From: Stenogyne calaminthoides
Lineage: Eukaryota > Streptophyta > Magnoliopsida > Lamiales > Lamiaceae
Length of the DNA: 64,000 bases
NCBI GenBank assembly: GCA_037126765.1
Contig: JBBCBC010000007.1
Coordinates: 21,275,667 to 21,339,666 of the forward strand
Reading direction: 5' to 3'
Part shown: positions 1-11,720 of the stretch, one piece after another
Layout of the letters: every line of letters starts with the position of its first letter
Position numbering within the stretch: the stretch's first letter is position 1
Notes under the pieces: generated by a model
What the model saw: the letters and a program-made list of their open reading frames with translations, nothing else
Databases searched by the model: none
What the model was told of the DNA's origin: nothing
Made by a program: the position numbers and the translations under genes

Positions 1-930
1 ATGATAATGAAAGTCGATATTCCTAAAAGATTTTAGTCAAAGCCGCATCAACACTGCATGCTACTCACAGAATAGATCCATGCTGACCAAGAGTCAAGGC
101 AAAACACCTTATGAGCTTTGGAATGAAAGGAAGCCTCTTGTTTCTTTCTTTCGTGTGTTTGGTTGCAAGTGTTTCATACACAATAATGGTAAAGATCGGG
201 TTGAAAACTTTTGATAGTAAAAAAGCGATGAAGGAATATTCTTAGGATATTCTCAAGTCATAAAACCTTCGAGTTTACAAGCTGTAGGACACTTATTGTG
301 GAGGAAACACCTCATGTTGTTTTTGATGAAACTATTTGTGTTCGTAAGAAACAGAACATGATGCGAGATGAATGACTAAGAGGATCACCAGATTAAGCCT
401 GAAACAAAAAGATAAATCATCCACTGAACCAGAAAAGAAGAAGTCAGTCACTATCTATGATTGGAGTGACTCGGACTCAGATAAAGAAGTTCAGGATGGA
501 AATCAGGATGGTGAGACTCAGGAAAACCAACACTCCAAAGGTAACCAATCTGAACAGACACAAGTTCAGACTCAGGTATGTGATGCCAATAAAGATGTGG
601 TCACGGTGAGGCAAATTCGAATCTATCAACCAAAGGGGAACAAATGTCTCGACAATGTTCTCGAATAGGATTTCCCGAGGAAGATGATTCACTTTCTCCT
701 TTTTCATTGTTCCCGAGTTTCTTCGATTTAATCGAAACCTAACATTTTAAATGTTGAGGATACTATTGAAGGGGAATATCAAGAAGGAAATGGTTAGATA
801 GTCATCCTACAAGTCAGATTGTGGGTGATCTAACTGAAGGAGTTAAGACAAGAAGGTTCCATGGTGAGAGTGCACTATTCGGCTGCTTCCTATTAGAGAA
901 AGAACTCTTTGAGATTAATGAAGATCTACA
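1..930 (+). pseudogene. Element F pol: integrase C-terminal part and linker, decayed
   Basis: The first 200 bases translate in broken frames to the conserved end of a copia integrase (NTACYSQNRS, KTPYELWNERKPLVSFFRVFGCKCF). Then comes the charged linker between integrase and RT: EETPHVVFDE near 300, a Lys/Ser/Asp-rich stretch at 372-668 and the GEYQEGNG-like segment before RT. The DDE core lies upstream of the window. Compared with the same region in A (20863-21591) and C (46730-47590), single-base indels break the frame at about 205, 255, 340 and 700. Not functional. Confidence 0.8.
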
Positions 931-2400
931 AGATTCTTATTGGATTCTTCGCTATGCAAGATGATTTGAATCAATTCTCAAGGAATGAAGTATGGGAGTT
1001 GGTAGATAGACACGAAAAGGCACAATGTCATTGGAACCAAGTGGGTTTTCAAGAATAAAAGAGATGAAAACAACAACATTGTAAGAAATAAGGCAAAAGG
1101 CTAGTTGCACAAGGTTATTCCCAAGAAGAAGGTTTGGATTATGATGAAACCTTTTTTTTTTGCAAGACTAGAAGCCATCGATTGTTTCTTGCATATCTTG
1201 CCCACATGAAGTTCATACCTATCAAATGGATGTGAAAAGTGCATTTTTCGAGCGGTGTGCTTAAAGAAGAGGTTTATGTGGAACAACCTCCTGGTTTCAA
1301 AAAAGAATGACCAAGTTTCTGTGCTCGTAAAAGCCTTGTATGGTCTCAAGAAAGCACCAGAGCATGGTATGATACTCTTTCTCGGTTTTTTTATCGACCA
1401 TGGTTTTGTCAAAAAGGAACTGTTGATAGAACTCGTTCGGGATAGAGGATGGGGAAGATATCTTATTGGTTCGGGGATATATGTTGATGACATCATTTTG
1501 GATCTCCAAACCATCATTTGTGTGAAAAGTTTTCAACACCGATGAAAGGCAAGTTTGAGATGTCAATGATGGGAGAGATGAATTTCTTTCTAGGTCTTCA
1601 AGTGAAACAATCAAAGGAAGGAATATTCATCAACCGTGCAAAGTACACCGTAGATCCGATTGCCAAATATGGTGTACTGAATCGCAACTTCGTTAGGATT
1701 CCTATGAATACTAACTACAAGATGGATCCTGATTCAGAAGGCAAATCAGTGAATCATACTGATTATAGAGGAATCATTGGATCATTGCTCTATCTCACGA
1801 CAGTAGGCCGGATATAACATTTCTTTGTTGGGATATGTGCAAGATACCAAGCTAATCCTAAGACTAGTCACATGGAGGTCGCCAAAAAGATCCTGAGATA
1901 TCTTAAGGGCACAGTGAATAGAGGATTATGGTATCCAGCTGATGATAACCTTGAATTAACTGGTTACTCAGATGCTGACTATGGAGGTTGTAGAATTGAC
2001 AGAAAGTCCACAACAGGAACTTGTCAATTTCTAGGAAGCAATCTGATATCTTGGTTTTCAAAGAAACAGACCTCAAGAGTAAACCAAGATTACTCGAATT
2101 TGAATACATGGCTGCAGGAAGCTGTTGTGCTCAGATTCTTTGGCTCAGACAACAATTAAGGGATTATAAAGTTGTGGCCAATGAAGTACCAATATTTTGT
2201 GACAATAATAGTGTCATTGCTATTTCACAAAATCCGGTATTGCACACCAGATGCAAGCATGTGGATATCAGACATCACTTCATCAGAGATCATGTCGAGA
2301 AAAAGGACATAAGGATGGAGAAAATTCATACTGATAGGCAAAAAGAGTCGATATCTTGACTAAACCTTTGGGTGAATCAAGATTTCGAGGAACTTTCGGT
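931..2400 (+). pseudogene. Element F pol: reverse transcriptase and RNase H, frameshifted
   Basis: Copia RT: the entry motif NQFSRNEVWELV is near 970, a GYSQEEGLDYDET-like stretch near 1120, YQMDV near 1220 and the catalytic YVDD box near 1480, followed by MMGEMNFFLGLQVKQSKEGIF (1570-1620). RNase H follows: GYSDADYGG with its catalytic Asp near 1975, DRKSTTGTCQF near 2000, and the C-terminal CKHVDIRHHFIRDHVEKKDIR near 2255. A run of nine T at about 1149 and several other indels shift the frame, so no continuous polyprotein is possible. YVDD itself is intact but lies in a broken frame. Confidence 0.88.
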
Positions 2401-3062
2401 TGAATTAGGGATGTTAGAACAGTGTATAAAAGTAAATCCGAAAATTGAAGATTTTCGGATGCATGAAGCTTTCTCGAACTCTCGAGAAACTCGGGGATAA
2501 AATGGAAATCTTGAATCGAGTCTCGTGAAACTCAGATTCATCAAGGTCAAGATTCAAGAGTACATCTTGAACCCTTTCAATTCTCAAGATATTATCGACA
2601 TTTTATCAAGGTCAGTACTCAGTAAGACTGATAGAGGGAAATTAGTCTAAAGAGGTAATGACTCATGTGATCCATTTATTGCTTAAGTAAAACTCAGTAA
2701 TCATTCGCAATAAATACAAAACACCTGAGGAATGTTTTTGGGCGGGATCGTTTTAAATTCCGAAGAAGGACAACAGTCATTTAATGCTCTGCCTCATTAT
2801 TGACCAAAGAGGATATTTTGGCGGCTTACTTTTTCGGAGAGATTCGGTTCATATACCCGATTAATCGGAGATTAATCTCAACCATTGCTTTTCACCTAAC
2901 CAGCACGATTCTCCACGATCTTGAAGCTATTTATACCTCTTTAAGCCATTCAAGCCAAAATTTTATCAAACCCTTCGTTCTCAAATACTCTGTAACTAAA
3001 ATCCCTTTGCCCGTAAATCGCATAAAACCCTAAAGATTCACATTCTTCAATCACATTCTAAA
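2401..3062 (+). promoter_or_regulatory. Element F gap between RNase H and post-pol ORF; putative internal promoter
   Basis: Noncoding 660 bases. The left part matches the repeat-rich ACTGAG/CAGT segment of the other copies, here altered. A GGGCGGGA word lies near 2739 and a TATA-like CTATTTATAC at 2937-2946, 117 bp before the ATG of the next ORF. A, B, C and G have a TATA-like box at nearly the same spacing, and A, B and G also keep the GC box. An internal promoter for the post-pol ORF is inferred; a spliced subgenomic RNA is the alternative. Confidence 0.5.
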
Positions 3063-6000
3063 ATGGCCCCAACCGTATTCGGAGAGATTAGCCATAACCA
3101 ATAAGCCATGGTACGAGTTCACTGTGTCTCTTGAAAGCACAACCAACTCAAAGCCAGAAGAGGAGGCTCTGCATATGATCCGACTGGCTAAACTCACCCA
3201 TCTAGTCGCAAGCCGACCAGACCAGGAGTTCGCAAAAGAGGTAATCGAATTCATCTGCAATTTGAAAATAGATGAAGAAGATTGTATGCACTCTTCGATT
3301 ACCGTATCTCATCTAGGGCACTCATCAAAATACGTCGATTTTGAGAGAGAGATGTACATTGTTCCTAAAAATCTGAATGATGTGTTTGAGCTATGTGATA
3401 GAGGAGAGGATCCTGCGATGTATATGTCGGGTAAAGAGCAGGAGTACCTAGATAGGATTGCTGAGAATCCTGTGAAGTTTGAGGCAACTTTGAATAAGAA
3501 GCACCTAAAGCCACAATATCGTGTCTTTGATGGATATTGTGAGCAAGAGCGTCATGAGTCTTCTTGGGGAGTTTTGAAATGATTAGTACCCAAACTCGAT
3601 TGATGGCGGCGATCGAGGCATCTCCCACCACCGACTTCAAGCGGCTGAAATTTTAGTCCAGATGGTGTCGGAGCAAGCCAAGATCATAAAAAGAGTCAAT
3701 GGGGAAATCACGATGAAAGGCAAGATCCGCCATGCCACCAAAATTGCCTATATTTTGGAGACGTGCAGAGAGGAGGAGGATATCTTCGCCAATTCAACCC
3801 CATTCCCTAAATCCAAAATTCTCTTCAAGCCCACTGATGTGAAGAAGCAGGCCATTCGAGGGAAAAGAGAAAAGAAGGTAGAATCACCTTCGCATGGGCC
3901 GAGAAAGAAACCCAACAAACCGGGGAAGGTTACATTGGAGGCAAAAATGGAGCAAGGAGCAAAAAATAATGAAGCAGAAGAACCTCGCTCCAAAGCGCAG
4001 AAGATTGGTGGTTCTCACCGACGATGGAAGCAGTGATTCTGAAGAGAGACAACATGAGGGCCAAACTGCTCAAAGTTCACCATTACAAGTGCTGGCTCAG
4101 GTTATCTCAAGGACACAGATCGATCGAGGAGCGGGTCTTCTCCGAGGTGCTTGAGACATCACTCAGTTCAGATAAAATTTCTCAGAAATTTTTAAAGGAG
4201 CTCAGACCTCAGAGATGCCTACCTCGGATGTGTGCAGCTCAGATCAAGAGCCATTTCAGAGTCGATCCAAGATGTGCAGTGCTCAGACCGACGAGCCAAC
4301 TCAGATTCATATCGAGGAAATGCCACCAGCCTCGGAACCCACTCGGATGCAAACCGAGGACTGAATGCACAAGCTTCAGCCATTACTGAAGCTCAGAGCA
4401 AAATGTACTGGATGAGCTCCGAGTGACTTATCGCTTGATCCCTTAGCGTAAGCTTTTCTATCGAACCGAGAGCCCGAGATGGAAGAAGGCCGAGGTCAAG
4501 AAGGTGAATGGAGGAGCAAGGGGGAACGGTTCATCCTGACCGATACCCCGAGCTCAAATTTCATACCCTCGATCCGCAAGATATATTCTTCGGGATATGA
4601 TTACGGTTTATATCCTCAATCGACTCTTCCCGAGATGCTTGATATTCTTTGTATTCGAGGGGAAGACCGGGTGGAATGAGGAGACAGCCTTCCTGACCGA
4701 CTTCTCAGGGTTCAGAAGGACAAAGCTCAGGATGAAAAATTCCGATTTTGATGAGCTAGTTCAGAGGAAGTCACGAAAAGAAAGCAATCGAGATTGGTGC
4801 CGAAAGCATGAGACAAATCCAAAGATGGAGATGGGGACGGGGAGATGCCGAGGATCATCTCAAACGAAAAAAGACTTTCATGGTGATCAACCTCAGATCG
4901 AAGCTAGCACTCTTTGGTACCTTTTGGCACTATTGATAATTATGCCGAGTTCCGAAAAGTACTATCTTTAATTTAAAATGTCCGATAATAAGACTGAGGC
5001 TCAATTGGAGACCGGAGCTCAGGATGAAGCTCGAGCTCAGGATGATCAAACAGCACAGAAAGTGCAGAAGGCTGCTGAGATTGATCTCACTCCCGTCATG
5101 GAGAAACTTGAGAAGATTGAGCCAATGTCGATCAAACTTACTCGAGATGGAAGCAACGTTGGCCAATCAAGCTCGAGATAATGGAAGGACTTAGCCATTC
5201 TTGTAATCGTGCAGATACAAAACACTCGACCACTCGGATGACCTCCATGGAAGAAAAATTTTAATGTAAAGTTTGGGAGGAGTCAACACAGAGTTAAGTC
5301 TTTGAAATGAAACAAAAGCACCAGGAGTCGACTGAATTTCTAGAGGTGAAACTGACAGAGAAAAATGAGGTGCTGATCAAATCTGTTGTTGAGGAAATGA
5401 GCTCAGTGCTCATGACCAAGATGACAGAGATGCTTAAAGATGCACTCTCCGCCGCTTTGCCCACATATCGAAGAACTGCTCGCGTGGCTAAGAACCACAT
5501 TAGGAGAATGGAAGATGAGCAAGATCAGCTAGCGGGGAGAGATCCATTGTGTAAGCAAAGAACAAGATCACATGGACACTGACTCTCTCCGGACTTCTTC
5601 CAAACTACGGTGCCAAGAAGGGGAAAGGGAAGGTGCAGACCTCGGGAAGTTCATGGCACGACTTTTTGGAAAAGAAGGCTCGGAAAGATCTTTGAAATGT
5701 ACAATCTAGCCCAAGCCTTTAAAGAAGTCTGACTCTTGAGAAGTTGAAATTTGCTCAAGTAGAGAAGCCTGTCTACATTCGAGTTTCTGAGCAAACCAAG
5801 CTTGAGGTTGCAAGAGAGAAACTGAGTGCTAGAACTAAGGTTGGAACAAGCCAGGCTGGTGCTGAACTGCCTATGAAGAGGAAAGCCTTGGGCGTTGTTC
5901 AACCTGTAAGCAAGCGTGCGAAGGCTTCTAAGCCAATCCAGAGAAAATTGATTCTGGAAGATGCAGAAGAATCTGAGTCTCAACCTCAGAAGAAAGTCTT

Positions 6001-6701
6001 CAACTCCAGAGAGGCTCTGATGACACTCCAAAAAGAACAAGCTAAGAAAGCTACCGCTTGATCTCTCGTGAACTTCGTGATCGAAAAAAGAAGAGAGCGA
6101 AGAGCGCGAAGCGAAGGAGTGACTTCAGAAAGTTTGCAAGCAAGAGGAAGGGAACATCGAAAGCGCTGAAGTGGCCCCATGTTGATAAATGGATGCCCAT
6201 TAAACTCAACGACATGTGGGAAGAAGTGAAGAGAACCTTCTGGTTCAATTATGATGTTCTCAGGGAATGGAGAGGGAAGGCTCGGACAAGCTAAGCTTTC
6301 ATTGAACATCTTCTCACCTTTTATCCAAAGTATCTACAAAATTTGGATTAACCTTGCGGATGAAGGTGGAGTACCAGATAGTAGCCCCGGTCCATATTCC
6401 TATCCTCCTCCGAGACTTGGTAATGGCTTGGTAAATGAAAAGGCCATTACGCAAGAAATTGCTCAATCTGTTTGGTCGGGTTGGGCCTAATCGAAACTTG
6501 ATCCTAGATATCATCAGAGAAAGAAATGAGTTGAAGAAGAGATTCTTCAGAATGTTTGATCTGGAAGTTCCCACTGATGAAATCGAAAATGAAGCAAACA
6601 AAAGCGTAAGAAACCGAAAGAGCGAATCGAAGACTAAAGACCGGAAGACTCGAGAAGATTTTGTAGTCTTTAAATTTTTTGTCTTTTTGATTTTTGTTTG
6701 A
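3063..6701 (+). pseudogene. Element F post-pol ORF (env-position coiled-coil protein), decayed
   Basis: Same ORF as in A, B, C and G. The start is the ATG at 3063, matching the other copies (first residues M-A/T-P-T-x-F); the frame shifts within 15 codons. Recognisable blocks: N-terminal globular domain (3124-3582, SLESTTNSKPEEEALHMIRL, then FEREMYIVPKNLND), acidic and basic linker (3660-4420), conserved middle (4479-4760), coiled coil (4980-5560), basic cluster MKRKALG...SKRAKASKPIQRKL (5870-5950) and C-terminal HVDKWMPIKLND-W box (6180-6280). Many CTGAG words read CCGAG or TCGAG here. No signal peptide or membrane helix seen. Confidence 0.8.
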
Positions 6702-6953
6702 TAAATTCATTGTCTGTAATGGTACACTTATCATCAATGAAGATTTATCATTATGCTCAAAAGATAATATCTCATTATCTTATTTTTCATGTCTTTATAT
6801 TTGATATGCCTGATTACTGTTGTTTGGTGATGAAATTGTTGAGAGATTCATTGCTGAAGCAATTGTTGAGAGACATAACCAATCTTGTAATAGGATAAAC
6901 TGAAACCTGAGTATAGGTTATATGTCTGTAACAAGATAGGTTTTGGCATCATC

Positions 6954-6967
6954 AAAAAGGGGGAAAT
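6954..6967 (+). promoter_or_regulatory. Polypurine tract of element F
   Basis: AAAAAGGGGGAAAT directly before the TGTTGGGAGA start of the 3' LTR. It would prime plus-strand DNA synthesis during reverse transcription. The same tract lies next to the 3' LTRs of A, B and C. Confidence 0.9.
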
Positions 6968-7854
6968 TGTTGGGAGATGAATTTAATAAAAGATTATATG
7001 ATTTTGATTAAGATCCCAAAACCCCTGAATATGACATGTTCAGTAATGATCTTGATAAATGAGTCAGGATTCAGTTTTAGAGTATTCAAGGATGTTATCG
7101 CAAAATGTATAGTAAGCAAGATATAGGTTCATAATAAAATGAAGTCTCTGAAGACTTCAAGATGAAATCGAGATCTTGAAAGACTCAAGATGGAAACCGA
7201 GAGGCAAGACTCAAGATGAAGACTTCGATATTTGGTCAAGATAAATCTAAAGGCTCAGAAGACTCTGAAGACTCAGAAGATCCTGAAGACTCAGAAGACT
7301 CTGAAGACACAAGACTGAAGACTGAGAAACTGAAGATCAAGAATACTGAAAGCACAGTAACTCATCGGAGACTTCAATAATGTCTTGAATGCTCAGTATG
7401 AACCTGAATGTTCCGAGGCACTGAATATATCTATCTGAAGGATGCAATACTGAGAAAAACGCGATGCCTTAGAAAGTTAGATATTGCCAAGACATTCAAA
7501 TGCAGACAAAAGGAACTAAGTCAGAAGTGTTGTTAAGGTTATATCAAACTCAGAGTTTGTAACCAAAAGAGCCGTTGAAAGTGTCTACCTTTAACTGGAG
7601 ACAAAAGTCAAAAAAGAGAAAACGACATCGTACCATCTCGACATCGGTGACAATGACAAGCATCTGAAAAAGATGTCAGATGTACGAAAGTTCCAGACTG
7701 CAAAAAGTGAAGACCGGCTACATGAAAGGCTATTGCCTAAAACGTGTTAGGGAGTGTCAAACTCTAAATATAGCCGTTTCTCACACACCATAAGAGGGAA
7801 CTCACGAAGCTATCTCTCCAACGGATAGTTTTCAAGAGTAACCTTGGTGTATGC

Positions 7855-7863
7855 CTATAAATA
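7855..7863 (+). promoter_or_regulatory. TATA box in LTR F
   Basis: CTATAAATA at the position shared by the other LTRs. It implies transcription start near 7890, hence a U3 of about 0.9 kb and a long R-U5 of about 1.1 kb. Confidence 0.65.
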
Positions 7864-8919
7864 CTGGTGACCCTCTACATTGTAAGGTTACGGGAAATTT
7901 ATACACAACTCAAGAGCTCAAACTTATTCTTGCAAAAGTTAAAGCACTTGAAATACCTTGAATTTCCCAAGTGCTTCTATATTGAAGAGAGCTCACTTTA
8001 CTAAGCCTAGCTTGATAAGATTTATCCAAAGCTTAGTCGAGATATCCTAACCCTTTGCATTGTGCTTCATTGTAAAGGATATCTCATCCTAGTTGGAAAC
8101 CAACCAAGAAACCCCAAACCCTTGAGAAGGTAGTTGGAGTGTGTTTGTTGGTGAGTAGAGTTGTAAAGAGTTAGTAAACTACGCGGAGTAGTCAGAAAAC
8201 TCTAGAGGAGAAGTTAGTAAGCTACAGGGGTAGTCTGAAAGCTTGTGTGTGATTGAGTAAGTAAACTACGGAGGTAGTCAGAAAACTCAAGGTCGGGTTG
8301 AGTAAGTAAACTACGTGGAGTAGTCGAAAACTTCAGGGCGAGTTGAGTAAGTAAACTACGAGGTAGTCAGAAAGCTCAGAAGTTGATAGTGAATCTCTCT
8401 GAAGAGTCAGGGAGAGTGGATGTAGGAGCTTGAGTCTCTCGAACCACTATAATCTTCTTGTGTCCTTTATTACTTTCCTTATTTGTGCTTAACTGTTGCA
8501 TTAACTTGATTTCTGAAAGCATACTTTTCACTGATATTCAATTGGAATCAATCCACTGAAGTTGCATAAGTGAATCACAACCTAATCACTATTTCATAAG
8601 GGGAAGGTTTTCAGCAAAGCTTAAAATGAGTATAAACTAAGGGGCAAACCATTCCAAGACGATCGAAAGTAGCTAGAACAGATAGTTACCAAACCGAACT
8701 CTCTTCCGAGGATTGATGAAGTTAGTTATCCGATCCAAGCAACTCAGATCTCGACACTCAGGACTCGGTTGGGATTATCGATGTATCTGAAAAGCGGCTT
8801 CGGGATCACCGTCTCAAGAGACTTTGACTCAGAGCGATCTCGTGCTTCTCGTAACCTAACCTTCGAGGATTATCGACCCAAAAAGTCGACCTCGATGAAA
8901 AAAAGTTTTAAAATACTGA

Positions 8920-8948
8920 ACACGTGTATTCCCCCCCCATACACGTGT
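8920..8948 (+). repeat. U5-terminal C-loop hairpin of LTR F
   Basis: Perfect 10-bp arms ACACGTGTAT and ATACACGTGT around a loop of T plus eight C. It ends 26 nt before the LTR terminus. Each arm contains the G-box palindrome CACGTG. Orthologous hairpins exist in every other LTR of the family. Confidence 0.85.
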
Positions 8949-8974
8949 AAGAATCGTTTTCACCGGGACCTACA

Positions 8975-9239
8975 TGAATGATTCTAGTTAATGTGTTATT
9001 TTTTAAAAATGTTATCTATTTAGAAATTATATGTATGAAGTTAGGAGTATGAATTAAAAAATGTAGAAAAAAATAAAATTGGACATGCGGGGCGGGTTAA
9101 ACCTGCGGGTTAACGAGGTGGGGCAGGGTAGAGTGGGTTCAAAAACCCAACTCGGCGGGGCAGGGTGGGTCCTGGGTTGGAAAAAAATCTGGCGGGGTGG
9201 GGTAAGAGTTTGGCCAAACCCGCCTCGTTGCCATCCCTA
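8975..9239. mobile_element. hAT-like transposon end (remnant)
   Basis: AT-rich sequence followed by a strikingly GC-rich block (9085-9239) of GCGGGGCGGGTT-type words that ends TTGCCATCCCTA. Read on the minus strand the terminus is TAGGGATGGCAACGAGGCGG, the well-known form of terminal inverted repeats in a common plant hAT-like group. It interrupts gag of element D. The other terminus is absent, presumably separated by the insertion of F at 8974/8975. No transposase is visible. Confidence 0.6.
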
Positions 9240-9699
9240 ATTTCATTCATTGCAGCTGTGAACCTTCCATCCAGCTTGTCTATAGTTTCATTTGGCAACA
9301 TTTTGATAGTTTCAAACTTGGCTAGTGCAGTCTGTAGCCTACTTTCCCGGATTTGCTCATTATCTTCGCACATTTCTGTCAGGATGTCCCATATAGCCTT
9401 TGTCGTTCTGACGTAGCATATTTTTTGAATGACAACATAATCAACAGTTTTAAGAATAATATTACGAGCTATCTGATCAAGGTTGAGCAACTTCCTTTCT
9501 TCAGCATCCATCTGAAGAAGAGACTTGACCACTCTGGCTCCAGGCGGATGGGCGGGATCAACACCTTCAACTCCTTCAGCAGGGTTGGTGTGGTAGATCA
9601 GAATTGGTCCAGATTGTTCGCCATGTGATACATCCAGTTATCATAGTCTTCGACATCAAACTTGGACAAATCATGATACATGCCAGATTGGTTCTCCAT
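9240..9699 (-). pseudogene. Element D gag, N-terminal fragment
   Basis: Start ATG at 9699-9697 (MENQSGMYHDLSKFD), then a shifted or stopped segment, then a clean UBN2-type copia Gag stretch 9532-9240 (LLQMDAEERKLLNLDQIARNII, TTKAIWDILTEMCE, LPNETIDKLDGRFTAAMNEI). That is the capsid core of copia elements. It is clearly different from the gag of A/B/C, so D is another family. The frame stops at a TGA after NNLDQF near 9620 and is cut at 9239 by the hAT-like element. The leader 9700-9808 is cut by the composite array; its primer site and LTR resume at 53452. Confidence 0.8.
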
Positions 9700-9803
9700 T
9701 TTGAAAACGAATGAGTTTTAAAGGTTTTTCAAGATCTGATCCAGTGAGCACAAAGATTCTTCCTCAAGAACCAATGATAATCAAAGCCAGTGGTATGTAG
9801 AAC

Positions 9804-9808
9804 CACTA
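9804..9808. repeat. Target-site duplication CACTA, left copy
   Basis: CACTA directly left of LTR3. The same five bases follow LTR1 at 53447-53451. The pair shows that the array 9809-53446 descends from a single insertion event. Confidence 0.93.
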
Positions 9809-9834
9809 TGTTGGTCCCGGTGCTAACGAGTCTC

Positions 9835-9865
9835 ACACGTGTATGGGAGGGGGGGATACACATGT
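9835..9865 (-). repeat. U5-terminal G-loop hairpin of LTR3
   Basis: Arms ACACGTGTAT and ATACACATGT (one substitution) around GGGAGGGGGGG, 26 nt from the LTR end. Confidence 0.8.
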
Positions 9866-10871
9866 TCAGTGATTTTAAAAACTTTTCTTTCAATGAGGTC
9901 AGATGGGTTAGGTTGTCCTGATGATTTGGCCCTGAGAAGCATAGATCGCCCTGAGTCAAAGTCTACTGAGACAATGATCCTGAGCTGCTTTCAGAAGCTT
10001 CAGATTAGCCCAACTGAGCCTGAGTTTTATCAGAGATCCTGAGCTGCTTGGATCAGATAATTATTTTACTGAACCCTCAGTAGAGTTAGTTCAGTTTGGT
10101 AACTATCTGTTCTAGCTACTCAAGTGTGCGGAATGGTTGGCCCTAAGTTTATACTCGTTTTTAGCTTTGCTGAATATCTTCTTTTTAATGAAATAGTGAT
10201 TAAGGCTGTGATCAGTTGATGCAAGTTCAGTGGATTGGTTCCAACTGAATATCAGTGAATTATGCTTTCAGTGAAAAATATGCAACAGATAATAAAGCAG
10301 TACAGAAAGCAAAACAACACAGCAATTCTAGTGGTTCAGAGGCTAAAGCTCCTACGTCCACTCTCTCTGACCTTCAGAGAAATTCCTTAACCACTTCCTA
10401 AAGCTTTCTGGCTGACTCACTGCACACTGCAGCTTACTCACTTTTCTACTTTGAGTTTTCTGGCTGACTCACTGCAGCTTACTAACTCAACACACACAAG
10501 TGTTCAGACTACCACAAGTAGCTTACTAACTTCTTCCCTAGAGTTTTCTGGCTAACTCACTGTAGCTTACTAACTCTTTACAACTCCAACTCACCAACAA
10601 AGCACACACAAACTACCTTAAAAAGGGTTTGGGTTTCTGGTTGATTTCCAACTAGGATGAGATATCCTTTACAATAAGAACAATGCAAAGGCTAGGATAT
10701 CTCTACTAAGCTTTGTATATATCTTATCAATCTAGGCTTAGTGAATGAGCTCTCTTCATGAAACACTTGGGAAATTCTTGGGTTTTCGAGTGCTTCAATT
10801 TGCAATAATACGAATGAGCTCTTGAGTTGCTTTTAAATTTCCCGTAACCTCTCAATGTGAAGGGTCACTAG

Positions 10872-10880
10872 TATTTATAG
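10872..10880 (-). promoter_or_regulatory. TATA box in LTR3
   Basis: CTATAAATA on the minus strand, at the homologous position in all LTRs of the family. Confidence 0.6.
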
Positions 10881-11329
10881 GCAACTTCACCAAGGTCACT
10901 CTTGAAAAACTATCAGTTGGAGGAGATAGCTTCATGAGTTTCCTCTTATGGTGTTTGATGAATGGCTATATTTAGGGTTTGAATACTCCCTTGCATGTTT
11001 TAGGAAATATGCATTCATGTAGCTAATCACCACTTTTTGCAGTCTGGAACATAGTACTACTGACATGCTTCAGTGACCTGTCGCTTTCAGTGTCAGTAAA
11101 GCACAGTGTTGTCTTCCTCTGATTGGTTCTTGTCTTCAATAAATGTAGACAAACATAACAACTCTTTTTGGTTAATATCTCTGATTGAGATAACCTTAAA
11201 CAACACTTAGACTTAGTTCCTTTTATATGCATATGAATATCTTGGGCAATATCTATTTTTCTGAATATTCGCATTTTTCTCAGTTTTGTAGTCTTCAGAT
11301 AGATATTATTCAGTTCCTCGGAACATTCA

Positions 11330-11720
11330 GGTTATACTGAGTATTCAGTATCTTACTGAGTCTTCAGTAACTACTGGGTCTTCAGTATCTTCTGTGTCTT
11401 CAGTATCTTCTGATTCTTCAGTGTCTTTTGAGTCTTCAGTGTCTTCTGAGTCTACCGTGTCTTCTGAGTCTTCAGTGACATACTGAGTCTTCAGTGACAT
11501 ACTGAGTCTTCAGAAACTTACTGAGTCTTCAGTTTCTTCAGAACCTTACTGAGTCTTCAGTTTCTTACTGAGTCTTCAGTTTCTTCAGAAACTTACTGAG
11601 TCTTCAGTTTCTTCAGAAACCTACTGAGTCTTCAGGTTTCTTATTGAGTCTTCAGTTTCTTCAAAAACTTACTGAGTCTTCAGTTTCTTCAGAAACTTAC
11701 TGAGTCTTCAGAATCTTCAA
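11330..11720 (-). repeat. CTGAGTCTTCAGT minisatellite in U3 of LTR3
   Basis: Roughly 14- to 28-bp imperfect units of ACTGAGTCTTCAGT and TTTCTTCAGAAACTT repeated about twenty times. Very rich in CAG and CTG, that is, in symmetrical CHG methylation sites. Equivalent arrays occur in LTR1, LTR2 and both LTRs of A. Confidence 0.85.

Larger units (their letters stand above)
1..8974 (+). mobile_element. Element F: 5'-truncated Sirevirus-type copia retrotransposon
   Basis: Plus-strand retroelement whose 5' LTR, gag and most of integrase lie outside the window. Visible in order: integrase tail and linker (1-930), RT (about 940-1830), RNase H (1870-2400), an untranslated gap with a TATA-like box, a post-pol ORF (3063-6701), polypurine tract (6954-6967) and 3' LTR (6968-8974). 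The order RT, RNase H, long extra ORF, PPT, LTR is that of Sireviruses. Pol and the extra ORF are heavily frameshifted. The LTR ends TACA against hAT-like sequence, so F inserted into an older element; its target duplication cannot be checked because the left end is missing. Confidence 0.9.
6968..8974 (+). repeat. 3' LTR of element F (2007 bp)
   Basis: Begins TGTTGGGAGATG after the polypurine tract and ends ACCGGGACCTACA. Parts in order: a U3 with a GAAGACTCAGAAGACTCT-type minisatellite (about 7240-7340), TATA box CTATAAATA (7855-7863), an imperfect inverted repeat around GATATCC/GGATATC (8040-8095), five roughly 50-bp units with core AGTAAACTACGGAGGTAGTC (8170-8370), and a terminal hairpin ACACGTGTAT / ATACACGTGT with a C-run loop (8920-8948). 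It is the reverse complement, diverged, of the minus-strand LTRs of A, B, C and G. Confidence 0.92.

Noticed and set aside
9110..9239. Pro/Arg-rich C-terminus of the D gag ORF
   Set aside because: Translation of the hAT-like terminus, not Gag.
9845..9855. G-quadruplex in the LTR hairpin loop
   Set aside because: A single G run cannot form an intramolecular quadruplex; only the D loop has two runs. The hairpin is the better explanation.
11330..11720. CRISPR-like regular repeats
   Set aside because: No unique spacers, units vary in length, eukaryotic LTR context.
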